Shown here: positions 50,701 to 60,871 of the stretch, piece by piece
Layout: the number at the start of each line of letters is the position of its first letter
Numbering within the stretch: the first letter of the stretch is position 1
From: Erythrophleum ivorense
Lineage: Eukaryota; Streptophyta; Magnoliopsida; Fabales; Fabaceae
Direction of reading: 5' to 3'
NCBI GenBank assembly: GCA_026724425.1
Contig: JAIUCV010000003.1
Location: 64,843,088-64,907,087 of the forward strand
Length of the DNA stretch: 64,000 nt
Notes under the pieces: generated by a model
The model's input: the letters and a program-made list of their open reading frames with translations, nothing else
What the model was told of the DNA's origin: nothing
The model's database searches: none
Program-made: the position numbers and the translations under genes

Positions 50701-53700
50701 GGAAGTCGCTCCTATTGTGGAAAAGATGGTAGAATCGAGACTTAGATGGTTTGGTCATGTGGGGAGGAGACCTATAGAAGCCCCAGTTAGGAGAGTAGAT
50801 GAGATGGAGAATAGTCCAATAACTAGAGGTAGAGGAAGACCAAGAAAAACTATAGGAGAAATTATTAAGAGAGATTTAGATTTAAATGGTCTATCTAAAA
50901 ATATGATTTATGATAGATGTTTATGGCGTCGATTGATCCATGTAGCCGACCTCACTTAGTGGGAAAAGGCTTTGTTGTTGTTGTTGTTATTGTTGTATCT
51001 CTACCTTTTTTTCAAACACGAGACATAATTCATGAATCTTCTTGCATTAATACCTCTCAACAAAATGGGGTGGCTAAACAAAAAAATAGTCATATTCTTT
51101 CTAATACAAGAGCCTTTCTATTTCAATACAATGTTCCAAAATAATATTGGAGGGAAGCCATTTTAACTGCTACTCATATCATTAACAAACTTTCTACCCA
51201 AGTTCTTAATTTCAAAAGTCCAATGCAAGTCTTCACACAATTCTTTCCTAATTTCAATACATCTAATAACCTTGCTTCAAAAATATTTGGGTGTGTTGCC
51301 TTTGTTTATGTGCATTCTCAAGATAGAACCAAACTTGATTCTTGAGCTCTCAAATGTGTTTTCATTGACTATTCCTCCACTCAAAAGAGTTGCAAATGTC
51401 TTCATCCTCCTACAATGAAATTTGTGCTGATGTCATATATTTGCTGAACATGCTTCCCACTTTGATAATACCTATCTTCATGGTGAGAATTCCTTTATTA
51501 AATTACAAACAGAAATTTTTTCTTTCTTGAATTCCCAAAATTACCAGCAAATGTCCCATTACAGGTTTTCTCCTTGAAGGAAGAAACCAATCTCTCAACC
51601 GAAGCCAATCCAATCATCCACTTCTGCCTTTAAAAGTTTTGAGGTAATACCTTTATCCATTGATAATGTTCTTGAAACACTTCCACATAATGATTATGAT
51701 ATTCTTATTGCTTTGCACAAAGGCACAAGATAATGCACTAAGCATCCTTTATATTCTTTCATTTCATATAAAAATTTGTCTCCCAACCACAGAGCCTTCC
51801 TCACTGGTCAAAATGCTATTCCTATTCCCAAAACTTTATTCGAGGCATTGAAGAATGAGAATTAAATACATGCTATGAAGGTTGAGATCAAAGCACGTGA
51901 AAAAAAACAAAACTTAGGACTTGGTGAAACTACTGAAAGGGAAGAAAGCGATTGATTGTAAATGAGTATTCACCACTAAGGATAATTCAGACAATACTTT
52001 GAAGAGGTATAAAGCTCAACTCATTGCTAAAAGGTATACCCAAGCCTATGGTATAAACTACATGGAAACTTTTGCCTCAGTTGCTAAAATGAATACAGTG
52101 AGAATCTTATTATCTGTAGCTACCAACCTTGGTTGGAAATTACAACATTATGTCAAGAATGCCTTCCCACATGGAGATTTGAAAGAGGAGATTTATATGA
52201 GGATTCCACCATTTTAACTCACACACACACTGAACTAGGCCTAGCATGTAAATTCAAAAATGCATTGTATGGACTCAAATAATCCCCAAGGGCATGGTTT
52301 GGGAAATTTTCCAAAGCTATCATTGGTATGGGGTATAAGCAAAGCCAAGGTAACCATATTTTGTCTGTGAAGCATTCAACCTTAGGGGAAATGTCAATAC
52401 TATTGGTCTATGTAGATGACATTACAATCACAAGAGATGGCCTAGCAGGAATAAAGTTGTTAAAAAGGCAACTAATAAAGGAATTTGAGATCAATGGGTT
52501 AGGCAAACTAAAATGCTTTCTTGATATTGAAATAGCTCACTCATAGCAAGGGATTTCATATCAAAGCAAAAGTATGTATTGGATTGATTGACAGATACAA
52601 GCAAACTGTGATGCAAACCAATAAAGACACCCATAAAGTCAAACCATAGACTCTATGAGACTCCAAAAGATACACCAATTGATAAAAGGCCTTATCAAAG
52701 ACTTGTAAGAAAATTGATTTATTTGTCTCTACTAGGCTTAATATTGCCTATGTTGTAGGTGTTGTAAGCCAGTTTATACACAATCCTAAGGAATTACATC
52801 CCAAGGCAATTCTTAAAATTTTACAATACTTGAAAGGTACACGAAGGGAAAGAATCTTATTCAAAAAGGGGAAAGGGCTGACTCTTGAAGCCTATACAAA
52901 TACAGACTATACAAGATCTCTAGTAAATAAGATATCAACATTAGGATACTGCACTTTCCTAGGGGAGAATCTTGTCACTTAGAGAAGCAAGAAGCAAAAT
53001 GTAGTCGCAAGATCTAGTGCAAAGACTGAGTTCAAAGCAATGGCACAAGAGATATGTGAATTATGGTGGCCAAAGATAATCTTAGAAGATTTAAATATTG
53101 ATATGGAAGACACGATGAAACTTTATTGTAATAATAAATCCATTATCAACCTTGCTCTAAATCCAACACAACTCAACCATTCAAACCATGTTAAAGTAGA
53201 CCAACACTTTATAAAAGAAAAAAAACCTGGATAGTGGTCTAATTTGTACTCCTCTTGTTGCTTTTGCTAACCAATTTGCAGATATGCTTACCAAAGGATT
53301 ATCTAGTGTCATCTTTCAAAACTTAATCATCAAATATTTATTTACCAACTTGAGGGGAAGAGTTAGAAATATTTGTAAACAATGTAACTCCTTGTTATTC
53401 AGGCACATGTGTATATTAGTTATTTCATTAGACCTTAATGTCCCTAATTGTAATTTTGAATCTAAAGAAGCCTCCTTCTATCAATAAATACCCATGGATG
53501 TTCTCTCATTCTCTACAATAACAAGAGAGTTCCAGATATTCTGTCAGCCATGAATAAGTGGAAAGAAAAGTCAAAATGTAGATTACAACAATACAATCAC
53601 TTCACAAAAAACATGCATAATATTAAATATTTTAAGACCTAAGAAATAATCAACAGATCAGCTCTTTAGAAAATGTCAGCAAATCTTAAAACAGCTATAA

Positions 53701-56700
53701 GACACATCTATTTTGTTTAGAATTTAGATACTAACTATTTACATATGTAAAATATATATTAGCAAAGGTATTCATTTATAATACAATGCTAAATGTATTC
53801 ACCAAAGATATCGTTAATAAAGCAACAAAATAATGGAATAAAACTTTTTATAAATCCTTTCCACAAATAATACATAAAACCAGGGCCAGCCCTATATTAC
53901 AGCCAAAAGAGGCAAGAGCCCCCAAAGTCCAAAAGAAAGGGAAGAGGTTTGGTCAGAGTGCTCATGGAAATTTAGACATAAACTACACAATTCATTCGTT
54001 TTTATCTGGACAATAAGATGGACAGTGCATTTCGGAACTAAGTTGATATACGAATTGGACCACTGGCCAAACTACAAGTAGGATGAAAAAAGGATCACAG
54101 AAGGGAGATGGATGCCCCATCTTCAGCTTCTCTTATTTTATCTCATCAAGTACCTCTTAAAAATAGAGGTACACTTTTTTTAAATGAAAAACCACCTATT
54201 TACTGTCCCCATCATCATACTACAAACAATAGTATCATCAGTCAATTGCAAACAGAAAGCATCAATATTCTCAAAACCAACACAAAAGCAGTGAGGCAGT
54301 AAAGCTAGTATATTCTGACACAAATTTTTAGTCTCTTATAATTGCACTTATGTACAAATGAAAATAACACTTGAGTTTGCTTCAATTAATGTCAGATACG
54401 CTTTTTCATATTGTAAAAGTGAAAATATAAGATACCTGAATGTTAGGGGCCAATAGACTGGGTTGATCTGTGAAAAATAATACCATTCTCCCAATCTCTT
54501 GTTTCAATAGTATTCTCCTTTCACGATGTATGGCATCACAAGATAATATCGCTTGATCATGCACTTCACTGAATAATCAGTCACTTGTAAGCTTAGCACA
54601 TTCAATAGTAATGGTACCATTAACAATTTTATTAAAAGATAAAAGAAAGATGAGAAATTGTTTGAAGAGAAAAGGAGAACGTGTTAGAAGTGAGAATGAG
54701 GCACTCCAAAATAGACAAAAGAAAGTAAACTACAGTAAAATAAGCATATATGTATCAACAAAATTAAGCAAACCAATCCCTCAGCAGATCAAACAGCAAA
54801 TCCAAAACCTCCGTGAAAATAATAATGGCCAACACCATAAAGAGACTGCGAAAACCACCCACAGCCAGCGATGTAAAAAATGGTGCCACCAACAAAGCAT
54901 CTTTTACACCTATCATCACAATAAGGATCCAATCCAAAGACTTCCCTAACCTAGATGAAAACACTGTGAGCACTGAGATAGTTCTTTGCACTTCCCAAGT
55001 CACAAGATTCTCTGCCTCACTCCTCTCTACTGATTCAGTAATTCCCAAGACTTCCAACTTCAGCTATGCACATTTTGAATTTCATAGTTGAAAGAATGAC
55101 AATGGTTAAACATTGGAATATACCTTATCATTTTCTCAACCTGCTTTGCAACATTATACTCCAGATCCGCCTCCTTTTGTTTTGTGCGTCCAGATTTTGC
55201 CATCTTCTTAGATTCTAATATTCGAGGTAGAACATACAACTGGTAATCCTCATGCAGAAGTATGTACTGTGTGTTGAGAAATACAAAATTGTTAATCACT
55301 GCAGTTCAAGGACATTGTACCAAAGCCAATAGATAAAATTTACCTCATCCCTGAATAATGTGAGAACTAAATTTTCCTTCAATACAACCTGGAATTCCAT
55401 GATCATGAGAAAAATGGATTTAGGAAGTAAACTCGTATATTTAATGGTTGACATATTTAAAATATAAAGTCTTACTTATTCCACTTTATCACTACATTCA
55501 GACAACCAATAGGAAAGAGCATCATCAAAAATTGAATAAAAGAACACTGCATATTGTGTAGCTCTAGTTAAACACAAATTAGAATCAGACTAATTACTGC
55601 CTACAAAAAACAAATTTGTCAGGCTGCTGATTTTTTTTTCCCCCTTTGAAAATTCATGGTAGATGTAAACCTCCTTATTCCCAGTATTGCTCACCCAAGT
55701 ACTTATATTAACACATAATATGTCACATTTACAATAGATAATAAAACCAAGCTCAGTTAATCTATAGAATTCTTGACAAACATGCTTCTCTCTCTATGTT
55801 CCACTGCCTTTTAATAACACCTGTTGAAGAAGCACCAAGCTCAAATTTTACTCATTACAAAATTAAATAACGTTTCAATGATCCTTTTTACTTGGAGCTC
55901 AGAATATCTTTTTTTCTCTCTATCTTTTAAATATTTCTCTTCTCTTGTAGACTTTCCAATTCCAGACTTCTTTTAACTTTTTTCTTGTTCTCTTATTCAC
56001 AAGAGTTTTCAGTTTCAGTCTTGCACAGTCTTGCATAAAATGATTTTTGAAAACTACCACTTTTGTCGTTTGGCTTTTGAGGACAATTATTTCCATGCCT
56101 CTGATATGTGTGTTTACCTCCTTGGTTTGCAATAATAGGATATGCAATTCATCAACAAAGGAACAAATAACAAATACCATGATGCAGGAAGCACTAACAT
56201 CAAGAAAGCACAAGCTTAAAGATTAAATCATCCCAGAATTTTGGTTAATGAATTTGGGGTTGGATTATTTCCATAACCTGATTAAATCATCATTATGTAA
56301 GGTTACCCACTTTAGTAAGTTGTTACTAAATAATTTTACATTTTCAGTTGGAGTGGTAACCCGATAATTTTTGTACTTGCAAGTCATGGGTTGTATCTGG
56401 GCCTAGGTTTATAGTATTTTGATTTGTTGGGTTTTGTTTTAATGTCCAAGTTTTCCTTATGGACTTAGTAATAAGCTCCAAACCTTTGTAGGATGAGTTA
56501 TAGGACGTTTGTTTTAAATCTTTGTATCTTTTTAGTACAATAATCAGATTCATGACCTTGGCAGCAGGTGACTCTTTTTGTGGTTGTTTGATGCAATCTG
56601 TCAGAGATCAATACAATCATTCCTAGGCATCTAAGTCTTTTTTGGGTCAATAGGTTTTTGATACAGTATAAGAGCCTTCACAACCAAATTGTTCGATCTT

Positions 56701-59458
56701 TGCCACGCCCATTCCCCTAATTAACTTAAGGTACAATGGATGTATTGGTGGGCCCATACTTCATCCACACTTCAAGTGAGGGAACATGTTAAGAGATATC
56801 AATACAACATTCCTACACCTTCTCCTAACAGATTGAGCTTAGTTGTGATCCCAACTGCCAAGGCTAATTGTATTCTCATCTTCTACTCTATGTTCTGCCT
56901 TTTTTTCACCTATGCTACCCATACTTATTTCCCTCGGCAGACAGCATTAAAAAATTTACCCCCCATCAAAACCCTAATTGTTCCTTCCCAAAATTTGCTT
57001 TTAAATTCATCTAACAAAAAATATCTTCCACATTATAATAGTTTTGAGTGTGTGACGGCTAGGGCAAACAAAGAGTGTCAGTGATTAGTGGTCTTGGGCT
57101 TGTACTACATTTACAAACCCTTGTACTTAACCTAACTGACAAATAGTTACACTAGGTATCTGGCTAAATGGCTAAATAAGAAGTTAGTGACTCTCCTTTA
57201 GAATTAGTCTCTGTTTCTCTACATGGTATCAGATTCTCAAGAGTAGGGCTTCCATTGTTTCTATGTTATGGTCAGAGTTCCGACCACATCTCTACAAAGC
57301 TCTAGCTCTTCATTTCTTCAGTATAGCTTTAGTATTCCATTTTTACCTGTTTCATTGATTCTAATATTTTCTGGTGACCTTAAATTTTTCCCACAAACTC
57401 CATTTGGTCCATAGACACTTCAATCGGCCTCAGAGACTCCCAAACAATGCATCCCTGGCAGTAGAATGCTGTAAACCCTTTCCACGCACCACTCCTCCAG
57501 AGCTGTTGCCATCCCAAGTGCTGGCGTGTGAAAGTGCATATGACACCTATGGTCTCACTGCTGTGCTCAGAAAAGGCCAATCAGCCTTCCTAAACATTAT
57601 TCCTGCATTGATTTTGTGTGGATCATGGTTGTTTTTGTTATTATTTCACCTTAGCTTTTCTAGTAGTTTTGTATTAGGATGACGTGTGAATTGGAACCCT
57701 GGATTTTAATTTAAAAAAAAAATTGGGTGCTGTGGTTTCAACCCAAGCAGTGGAGACCAACTAGGAGAATGTCAAAGGGGCTGCTCATCAAAAGTAGGTC
57801 AAAGAATTCTAGAAGCTATGTTATTGTGTTAGAAGACATTATTGAGAAGAGCAACTTGGAGAATGTCAAAGGGTTGCTCATGAGAAGCATGTCAAAGAAT
57901 TCTGGGAAGCTGTTTTGTCTACCAAGGACATCGAATGAGTATTTGTTGCTAAGACCTTGAATTGTTGCAATTGCAATTGGGTGATCTTGTGAGTTGCGAA
58001 GTTTTGTTTAGGGGACCATGTGAGTTGCAGTGTTTTGTCTAGGTTTTAAGGTTCCAAGTTTGAATATGCTTTTCTTTGATTTTACTTGGGTTTCAATTGT
58101 AACAAGATGAAGTTTGTAGAACTTTTAGCTTGAGGGAAAGTATAGAGTGTGTTGCAGCCAAGGTAAACTAAGTGTGTTAGTGATGAGTGGGCCCTTGGGC
58201 TTGTACTACATATACTAACCCTTGTATTTGACCTAATTGACAACTACAAGTAGACATTGGGCGCTTGGTTAAGTAAGAAACCAGTGACTCCCCTTTATTC
58301 TCTGTTTCTCTACATTTCCAAGGTTACTGTTAACAATATCCAAACAGCCACTTAACTCTCCACCATTGATTCACTCAAGAAAACCCCAATCTCAACCCTT
58401 CCGTTGTCCTACATCATACCATGTTTTCAGACTCATCACATGTATCAAGCTATTACACGTGTACAGTCTACACTCTGCACCAAAGTAGTCAAAAGCAAGT
58501 TTATACCAAAATGCGTTTGAAGGCCTATAAAAGTGAAGTGTAAAGTGTAAAGGCAAAGTTTTCTAGATACTTTCTAAGATATTAAAAAATAATAATAATG
58601 ATACAAGTAACTATCGATTGACATATGTTGTAAGTCAAACTTAAAAAATATATTTTTGGGATTCTAATCTCATGGACATAAAATAGCTCAAAAATATCAT
58701 ATTAACCATTTTTTTATCCTTTTCTTTTCTTGTAGACCACCTGATAAATTCTTTATTCATTTATAGAAGTATTAGAAGAGTAAGACTGAACAGCATATCA
58801 AGACATGAAAGAGAAACAAATATTACTTTATTCAGTGTCATCAGCACATGTATACAGATAACATAAGCTGCATGAAAATAAGGGCCATTGATTGGTCCCT
58901 CTTTTTATCTTGATCTATTGTCAAACTTGATATAATTAATAGGGCATATCTCTAAACAGATTAAGACTTTAGTAGAATATGCTATCCAAAGCTCAGGTGT
59001 ATGAAAGGTTAGTGTAGGTCTCAAGTTCCAATAACAGTAACAATTGTAGGGCAGACATATCCAGTCCACTCCATATGGTCAGTTTAAATGGAAACTTGTA
59101 ATATAAGTAAAAGAATGCAATTACTCAAGCATGGACTGTACCAAAGCAATATCAATGCTCGTGACACGAAGCAGCTCATCAGGACAGACAAGATATCCAA
59201 ATAAAACCCATTCTTGATAAGCAGTTACATTGGCCAGATCTTGTGCTCGCTGCACGAGAGAGAATCAGTGTAGTAATAGGAAACAACAGTCAATTTCAAG
59301 AATTCAAGTTTGACAAGAAAAATTAACCTTACCATGGGGTGAGCAGAATTTGTGAGTATGTCTGGATACCGAGGATGATATGGACTTAAAAATCCCTCGT
59401 TCCTAAGTTTCCTTGTATCTGTTGATAGAAAAATTATAGGACCCACGGCTTCTAATAC
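29773..59458 (-). CDS. NAP1: NAP1/GNARLED (NCKAP1 homologue, SCAR/WAVE complex), C-terminal 17 exons
   Basis: Seventeen exons, all with GT-AG borders and matching phase, in coding order: 59458-59333, 59249-59142, 55388-55344, 55266-55124, 54568-54436, 44851-44741, 44633-44555, 42746-42553, 41878-41733, 34664-34583, 34408-34298, 33673-33548, 33480-33341, 33237-33141, 31988-30997, 30690-30478, 30274-29773. They encode 1115 residues, beginning VLEAVGPIIFLSTDTRKLRN and ending FAVSRSGPLAYK and stop. The plant protein is about 1400 residues (from memory), so about 280 N-terminal residues lie beyond 64000. The all-helical NCKAP1 family protein is a scaffold of the SCAR/WAVE complex, which activates ARP2/3 actin nucleation and controls trichome and pavement-cell shape. 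Landmarks: ESLIESIMGGLEGLINILDS, TDNDLQRPSVLESLIRRH, STRPVGGYFADSVTDLRELQ, and a Ser/Pro-rich disordered tail from about residue 1000. Intron lengths reach 9.6 kb because of retroelements. No exon carries a frameshift or stop, so the gene looks functional. Confidence 0.95.
32158..32460 (+). mobile_element. TRIM-like retrotransposon in a NAP1 intron
   Basis: Two ~80-bp terminal repeats (32158-32237 and 32383-32460), each opening with TG and closing with ...TTGACA or ...TTGTCA, flank a 145-bp core. The core begins right after the left LTR with TGGTACTAGAGCC, a primer-binding site resembling that for initiator tRNA-Met, and a short purine-rich stretch (GTGAGGATG) precedes the right LTR. The tiny size and lack of coding frame define a TRIM. 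It is related to the copy at 43617-43913. No clear target-site duplication. Confidence 0.65.
32725..32846 (-). pseudogene. L1-type LINE reverse transcriptase fragment
   Basis: The minus strand translates to a stretch with NDYRPVSVMTSVYKLIPKIF followed by SENQCVF, matching the plant L1-type RT motif order (DFRPISL...YK...SENQ). Only about 40 codons survive, within a NAP1 intron. Confidence 0.6.
35243..39646 (-). mobile_element. Copia-type LTR retrotransposon A, inside an LTR of element B
   Basis: LTRs at 35243-35434 and 39479-39646 (TG...CA), with an exact 5-bp target-site duplication AAACC (35238-35242 and 39647-39651). The primer-binding site TGGTATCAAAGCC on the minus strand abuts the 39479 LTR, and a purine-rich CTTGAGGGGTAG tract abuts the other. 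Degenerate minus-strand pol and gag pieces follow copia order: gag (near 38552-38833), integrase (36950-37228), reverse transcriptase (near 36295-36483, with YIND where YVDD is expected) and RNase H region (35894-36091). Many stops; not autonomous now. The left LTR has an extra ~21-bp tandem duplication. Confidence 0.9.
40294..40485 (-). mobile_element. 5'-truncated RTE LINE copy in the right LTR of element B
   Basis: This 192-bp insert carries, reversed, the RTE 3' end (CAACAACAAGCCTTTTCC then a GTCGGCTATAT segment, matching the complement of 50935-50985). It is flanked by an exact 8-bp duplication ATTAAAAC (40286-40293 and 40486-40493), and the left LTR of element B lacks it. Confidence 0.85.
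40595..40840 (+). pseudogene. Possible L1-type LINE 3' end relic
   Basis: One plus frame reads SLDRNAHIFKGV and then a stretch with VVFLASLCLG, resembling the C-terminal ERNxRIF...LASLW region of plant L1-like polyproteins, followed by a T-rich 3' end. Short and diverged; tentative. Confidence 0.4.
41370..41530 (+). pseudogene. L1-type LINE C-terminal relic
   Basis: Plus-strand translation gives SSWLRRNARIFS, then after a stop LLWDRLV, matching the C-terminal domain of plant L1-like elements. Stops and gaps show it is a relic in the NAP1 intron. Confidence 0.5.
43617..43913 (+). mobile_element. TRIM-like retrotransposon in a NAP1 intron
   Basis: LTRs of 77 and 75 bp (43617-43693 and 43839-43913, TGTTAA...TTGACA) flank a 145-bp interior that begins TGGCACCAAAGCC (primer-binding site) and ends in a polypurine tract CAAGGGGATG. 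No coding frame. It is the same family as the copy at 32158-32460. A target-site duplication was not seen. Confidence 0.75.
44518..44541. repeat. (AT)n microsatellite
   Basis: Twelve or so AT units in a NAP1 intron, ending 14 bp before the intron-side border of the 44555-44633 exon, near its 5' splice site. Confidence 0.9.
47787..50995 (+). mobile_element. Full-length RTE-clade non-LTR retrotransposon (LINE)
   Basis: Inserted in the integrase of the copia element. A 17-bp duplication TATCTCTACCTTTTTTT flanks it (47770-47786 and 50996-51012). It has a GC-rich 5' leader (about 47838-47920), one long frame, and a tail of TTG repeats directly after the short 3' UTR (from about 50973), which is characteristic of plant RTE elements rather than the poly(A) of L1. 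Related fragments lie at 11050-11475 and 40294-40485. The exact 5' end is blurred by a T run at 47780-47799. Confidence 0.9.
47921..50959 (+). CDS. RTE polyprotein: endonuclease and reverse transcriptase
   Basis: An uninterrupted 1012-codon frame from the first ATG at 47921; the frame is open six codons further 5' to a TTG. Domain order: APE-type endonuclease from about residue 65 (GTWNIGTL, LQETKW, LLGGDLNGHVG, IDFFLI, TQHRVLVMDV), then reverse transcriptase (GRAVGPDNIPIEVWK, STLIPIYKSKGD, ENQFGFMPGRSTMEAIY, LHQGSTLSPYLF, FADDIVLV), then a C-terminal region with TECWAIKS and MLRWMSGHTRRD. It nicks target DNA and primes reverse transcription there. One oddity: RT motif A reads FINLEKAYD, with Asn (codon 49919-49921, residue 667) at the position of the first catalytic Asp, so the enzyme is probably inactive although the frame is intact. 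Confidence 0.93.
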   Translation: MDNRYIKRKARSLPVSNALYSSGTVRSEQEPLHRRLDVVKNKQRFPHFRERMWLKKLVHESRIRFGTWNIGTLTGKSMEIVDTMIRRRINFMCLQETKWVGEKAKELDTSGFKLWYTGKAKFRNGVGIIVDKFWKNAIVDVKRLGDRIIALKFVVEKEIFNVISAYAPQVGLEEYHKVKFWEDLECLVQEIPFGEKILLGGDLNGHVGRVSSGYEGVHGGHGIGEANAEGKTILDFSLAFDLILANTCFRKREEHLITYKSGRVCSQIDFFLIKKSDRKLCIDCKVIPGESLTTQHRVLVMDVRVKRRVKNKGEDRVLRTKWWQLKGDKERNLQRQIVEEGSWEIQGSANDMWNGMAKEIRKIAREILGESKGVGPRDKESWWWDASVQNKIKVKRQCYKVWSLCKSNENWEKYKVARKDTKKVVSEAKARAFDGLYQSLGTKVGERSIYKLAKSRERKTRDVDQVKCIKDEEGKVLVTEQDIRERWKDYFHRLFNEGHEILLQSDRLDIREEDQNYTFYRRIREVEVKEALQRMENGRAVGPDNIPIEVWKGLGVKGISWLTKLFNEIMRSKRMPDEWRKSTLIPIYKSKGDIQNCANYRGIKLMSHTMKLWERVIERRLRKETQVMENQFGFMPGRSTMEAIYLLRRLMERYRENQRDLHMVFINLEKAYDRVPREVLWKALEKKGVRIAYIRAIQDMYDKVTTSVVTKGGLTEDFPITVGLHQGSTLSPYLFTLVLDVRTEHIQEPVPQCMLFADDIVLVGESREEMNEKLERWRLALEAYGFRLSRSKTEYMECKFSKRHTISSVEVKIGEHILPQVTRFKYLGSIIQHNGEIEEDVKHRIQAGWMKWRSASGVICDRRVPLKLKGKFYRTVIRPAMLYGTECWAIKSQQENKLNVAEMRMLRWMSGHTRRDRIRNECIREKVEVAPIVEKMVESRLRWFGHVGRRPIEAPVRRVDEMENSPITRGRGRPRKTIGEIIKRDLDLNGLSKNMIYDRCLWRRLIHVADLT
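56599..56850 (+). mobile_element. TRIM-like element, second type
   Basis: A left repeat (56599-56665, TGTCAGAGATCAATACAATC...GATACA) and a partial right repeat (from 56787, TGTTAAGAGATATCAATAC) flank about 120 bp. The interior starts with a GTATAAGAGCC primer-site-like run, and GTGAGGGAACA precedes the right repeat. The right boundary is uncertain. It lies in the NAP1 intron 55389-59141. Confidence 0.5.
57051..58314 (+). mobile_element. Small non-autonomous LTR retroelement
   Basis: LTRs at about 57051-57223 and 58150-58314 share a GGGCTTGTACTACAT core and the CTCTGTTTCTCTACA end. The primer-binding site TGGTATCAGATTC follows the left LTR, and an AGCTTGAGGGAAAG purine tract lies just before the right one. 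The 0.93-kb interior has no gag-pol; a 102-codon frame (57374-57682) is unrecognised. A ~95-bp direct repeat (GGAGAATGTCAAAGGG at about 57763 and 57858) lies inside. No matching target-site duplication. Confidence 0.75.
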
Positions 59459-60460
59459 CTGGAAAACATATATCAAAAATGTATTAGCAGCTTGCTAAAC
59501 ACATAGTCATCTATTGGGAGAGGAAAAATACTTTTCCATGAATTCACAGAAAAGGATATCATTTATTATGTTAGAAGAGAATTAAGATGCTCATTCTTCC
59601 TTTTTTCGCATAAGAGGCACACTTATAATTCCTTTGGAAGGATTATATGAGATAGGTTATGTAAGTTTATTATGGATGAAAATCATTATGGATCTGGATG
59701 GAAAAGATAAATCCTAAGGAAAGTGTATAAGTTTATGTCTTAACAACTGAATAGCATATAAATTCTCTAGTAATCTATTAGCCACAGAGATGGAGGCCAT
59801 AAAATCTTGACATCTTGCAGTATTATGCGTAGGGTTTCTGAAAGACCAAGGTTTTTGTTGTTAGTCATTTGTTTCCTGATGTTATTTGGCTGAATGTGGT
59901 GAAAGGAAGAGTTGCAAACAGAGTACCATACACCCTACCTATGTGGAGTCACACAGCCATGCGTTTGAAGGAGGCTCAGGCAGTATGTCACATGACCTGG
60001 CTGGGCAATTGGACAAAGGCAGTATATCACATGACCTGGCTGTGCAATTGGACAAAGACACACTGCCTGGCCATGTGTACAAGTGTTTTCCTTACCCGTT
60101 TCTTTTTTTCATGTGATTTAAGTCTTATATTTTAGGTAACATTATATTTCTCATTTGTTTCCTTTTATTTTGGCTAGAAAAATTAAGGAAGTTTGAATTC
60201 TTTGTTTCCTTTTTTATTGGGATAGGTTTGGCCAACCTAGAATTGTCAGCCATCTACATATATGTACCTGATTTTTCACGGAATAATAAGCTAAGAGTTG
60301 CTGCTACTTTTGCTTTGTTTTTCTTCATGGTATCAGATCAATTGGGATCTAATAAAACACCATGATCTGGTTCAAGTCCATGGGAGCTTATCAAGCAAAC
60401 AGCTATGAGGTTGTCTCTCAGCCACAGGTTTCTTAATTAATCAGTATTGCTGCAACTCCC

Positions 60461-60871
60461 ATGGCTGGTGACAATCCTCCTCTCATGATCACTGGCCATC
60501 TATTTAATGACCACAATTACCTTGTACAGTCTCAAAGCACCCTAATGTTCATTCGTGAACGAGTCAAAGAGGAGTATCTCACCGGTGGAACTGTTCAACC
60601 AGCTACCTCTGACCCTAAATACAGGACACGGGTAGCTCAAAACAATATGATAATATCATTCTTGGTGAATTCCCCAACATTGGAGATTGGTGAAACCTTC
60701 GTGCTTTCCAAGATGGGCAAGGAAATCTGGGATGGTGTTCATGAATTCTACTCTAAGTTGGAACACACCGCTGCCTTATTTCTGATCAAGGGACAATTGA
60801 AGGCTATGAAACAAGGTGACGCAAGTGTGACCCAGTATTACAACACTGATGAAATTGTGGCAGCAACTTGA
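60461..60871 (+). pseudogene. Copia gag N-terminal fragment
   Basis: 136 codons from an ATG 133 bp after the left LTR. It contains the copia gag (UBN2-type) features GHLFNDHNYLVQSQS, KMGKEIWDGVHEFYS and LFLIKGQLKAMKQGDASVTQ. It ends at a stop in the middle of the gag domain; following frames carry further decayed gag. Confidence 0.85.

Larger units (their letters stand above)
45130..53546 (+). mobile_element. Copia-type LTR retrotransposon, split by a LINE
   Basis: LTRs at 45130-45314 (185 bp) and 53361-53546 (186 bp) are similar throughout. Target-site pentamers are GCTAT (45125-45129) and GCCAT (53547-53551). The primer-binding site TGGTATTAGAGC follows the left LTR and a polypurine tract (TTGAGGGGAAG) precedes the right one. 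Degenerate coding pieces in copia order: gag with a CCHC knuckle (CTYCKKPQHTKEKC, 46505-46699), protease (46879-47103, DLGAT where DSGA is usual), integrase (about 47350-47770 and 51003-51400), reverse transcriptase (about 51990-52560, with YVDDITI) and RNase H (about 52880-53300). Many stops: dead. It fills most of the NAP1 intron 44852-54435, antisense to the gene. Confidence 0.93.

Noticed and set aside
53880..53960. CAGGGCCAGCCCTATA motif resembling a hAT terminal repeat
   Set aside because: No matching inverted end found within several kilobases.
55920..56213. Minus-strand 97-codon frame with a weak zinc-knuckle-like end
   Set aside because: Possibly a decayed gag piece, but the cysteines are mostly missing and no neighbouring element parts support it.
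57374..57682. 102-codon plus-strand frame inside the small LTR element
   Set aside because: No recognisable domain; kept only as a remark on the element.
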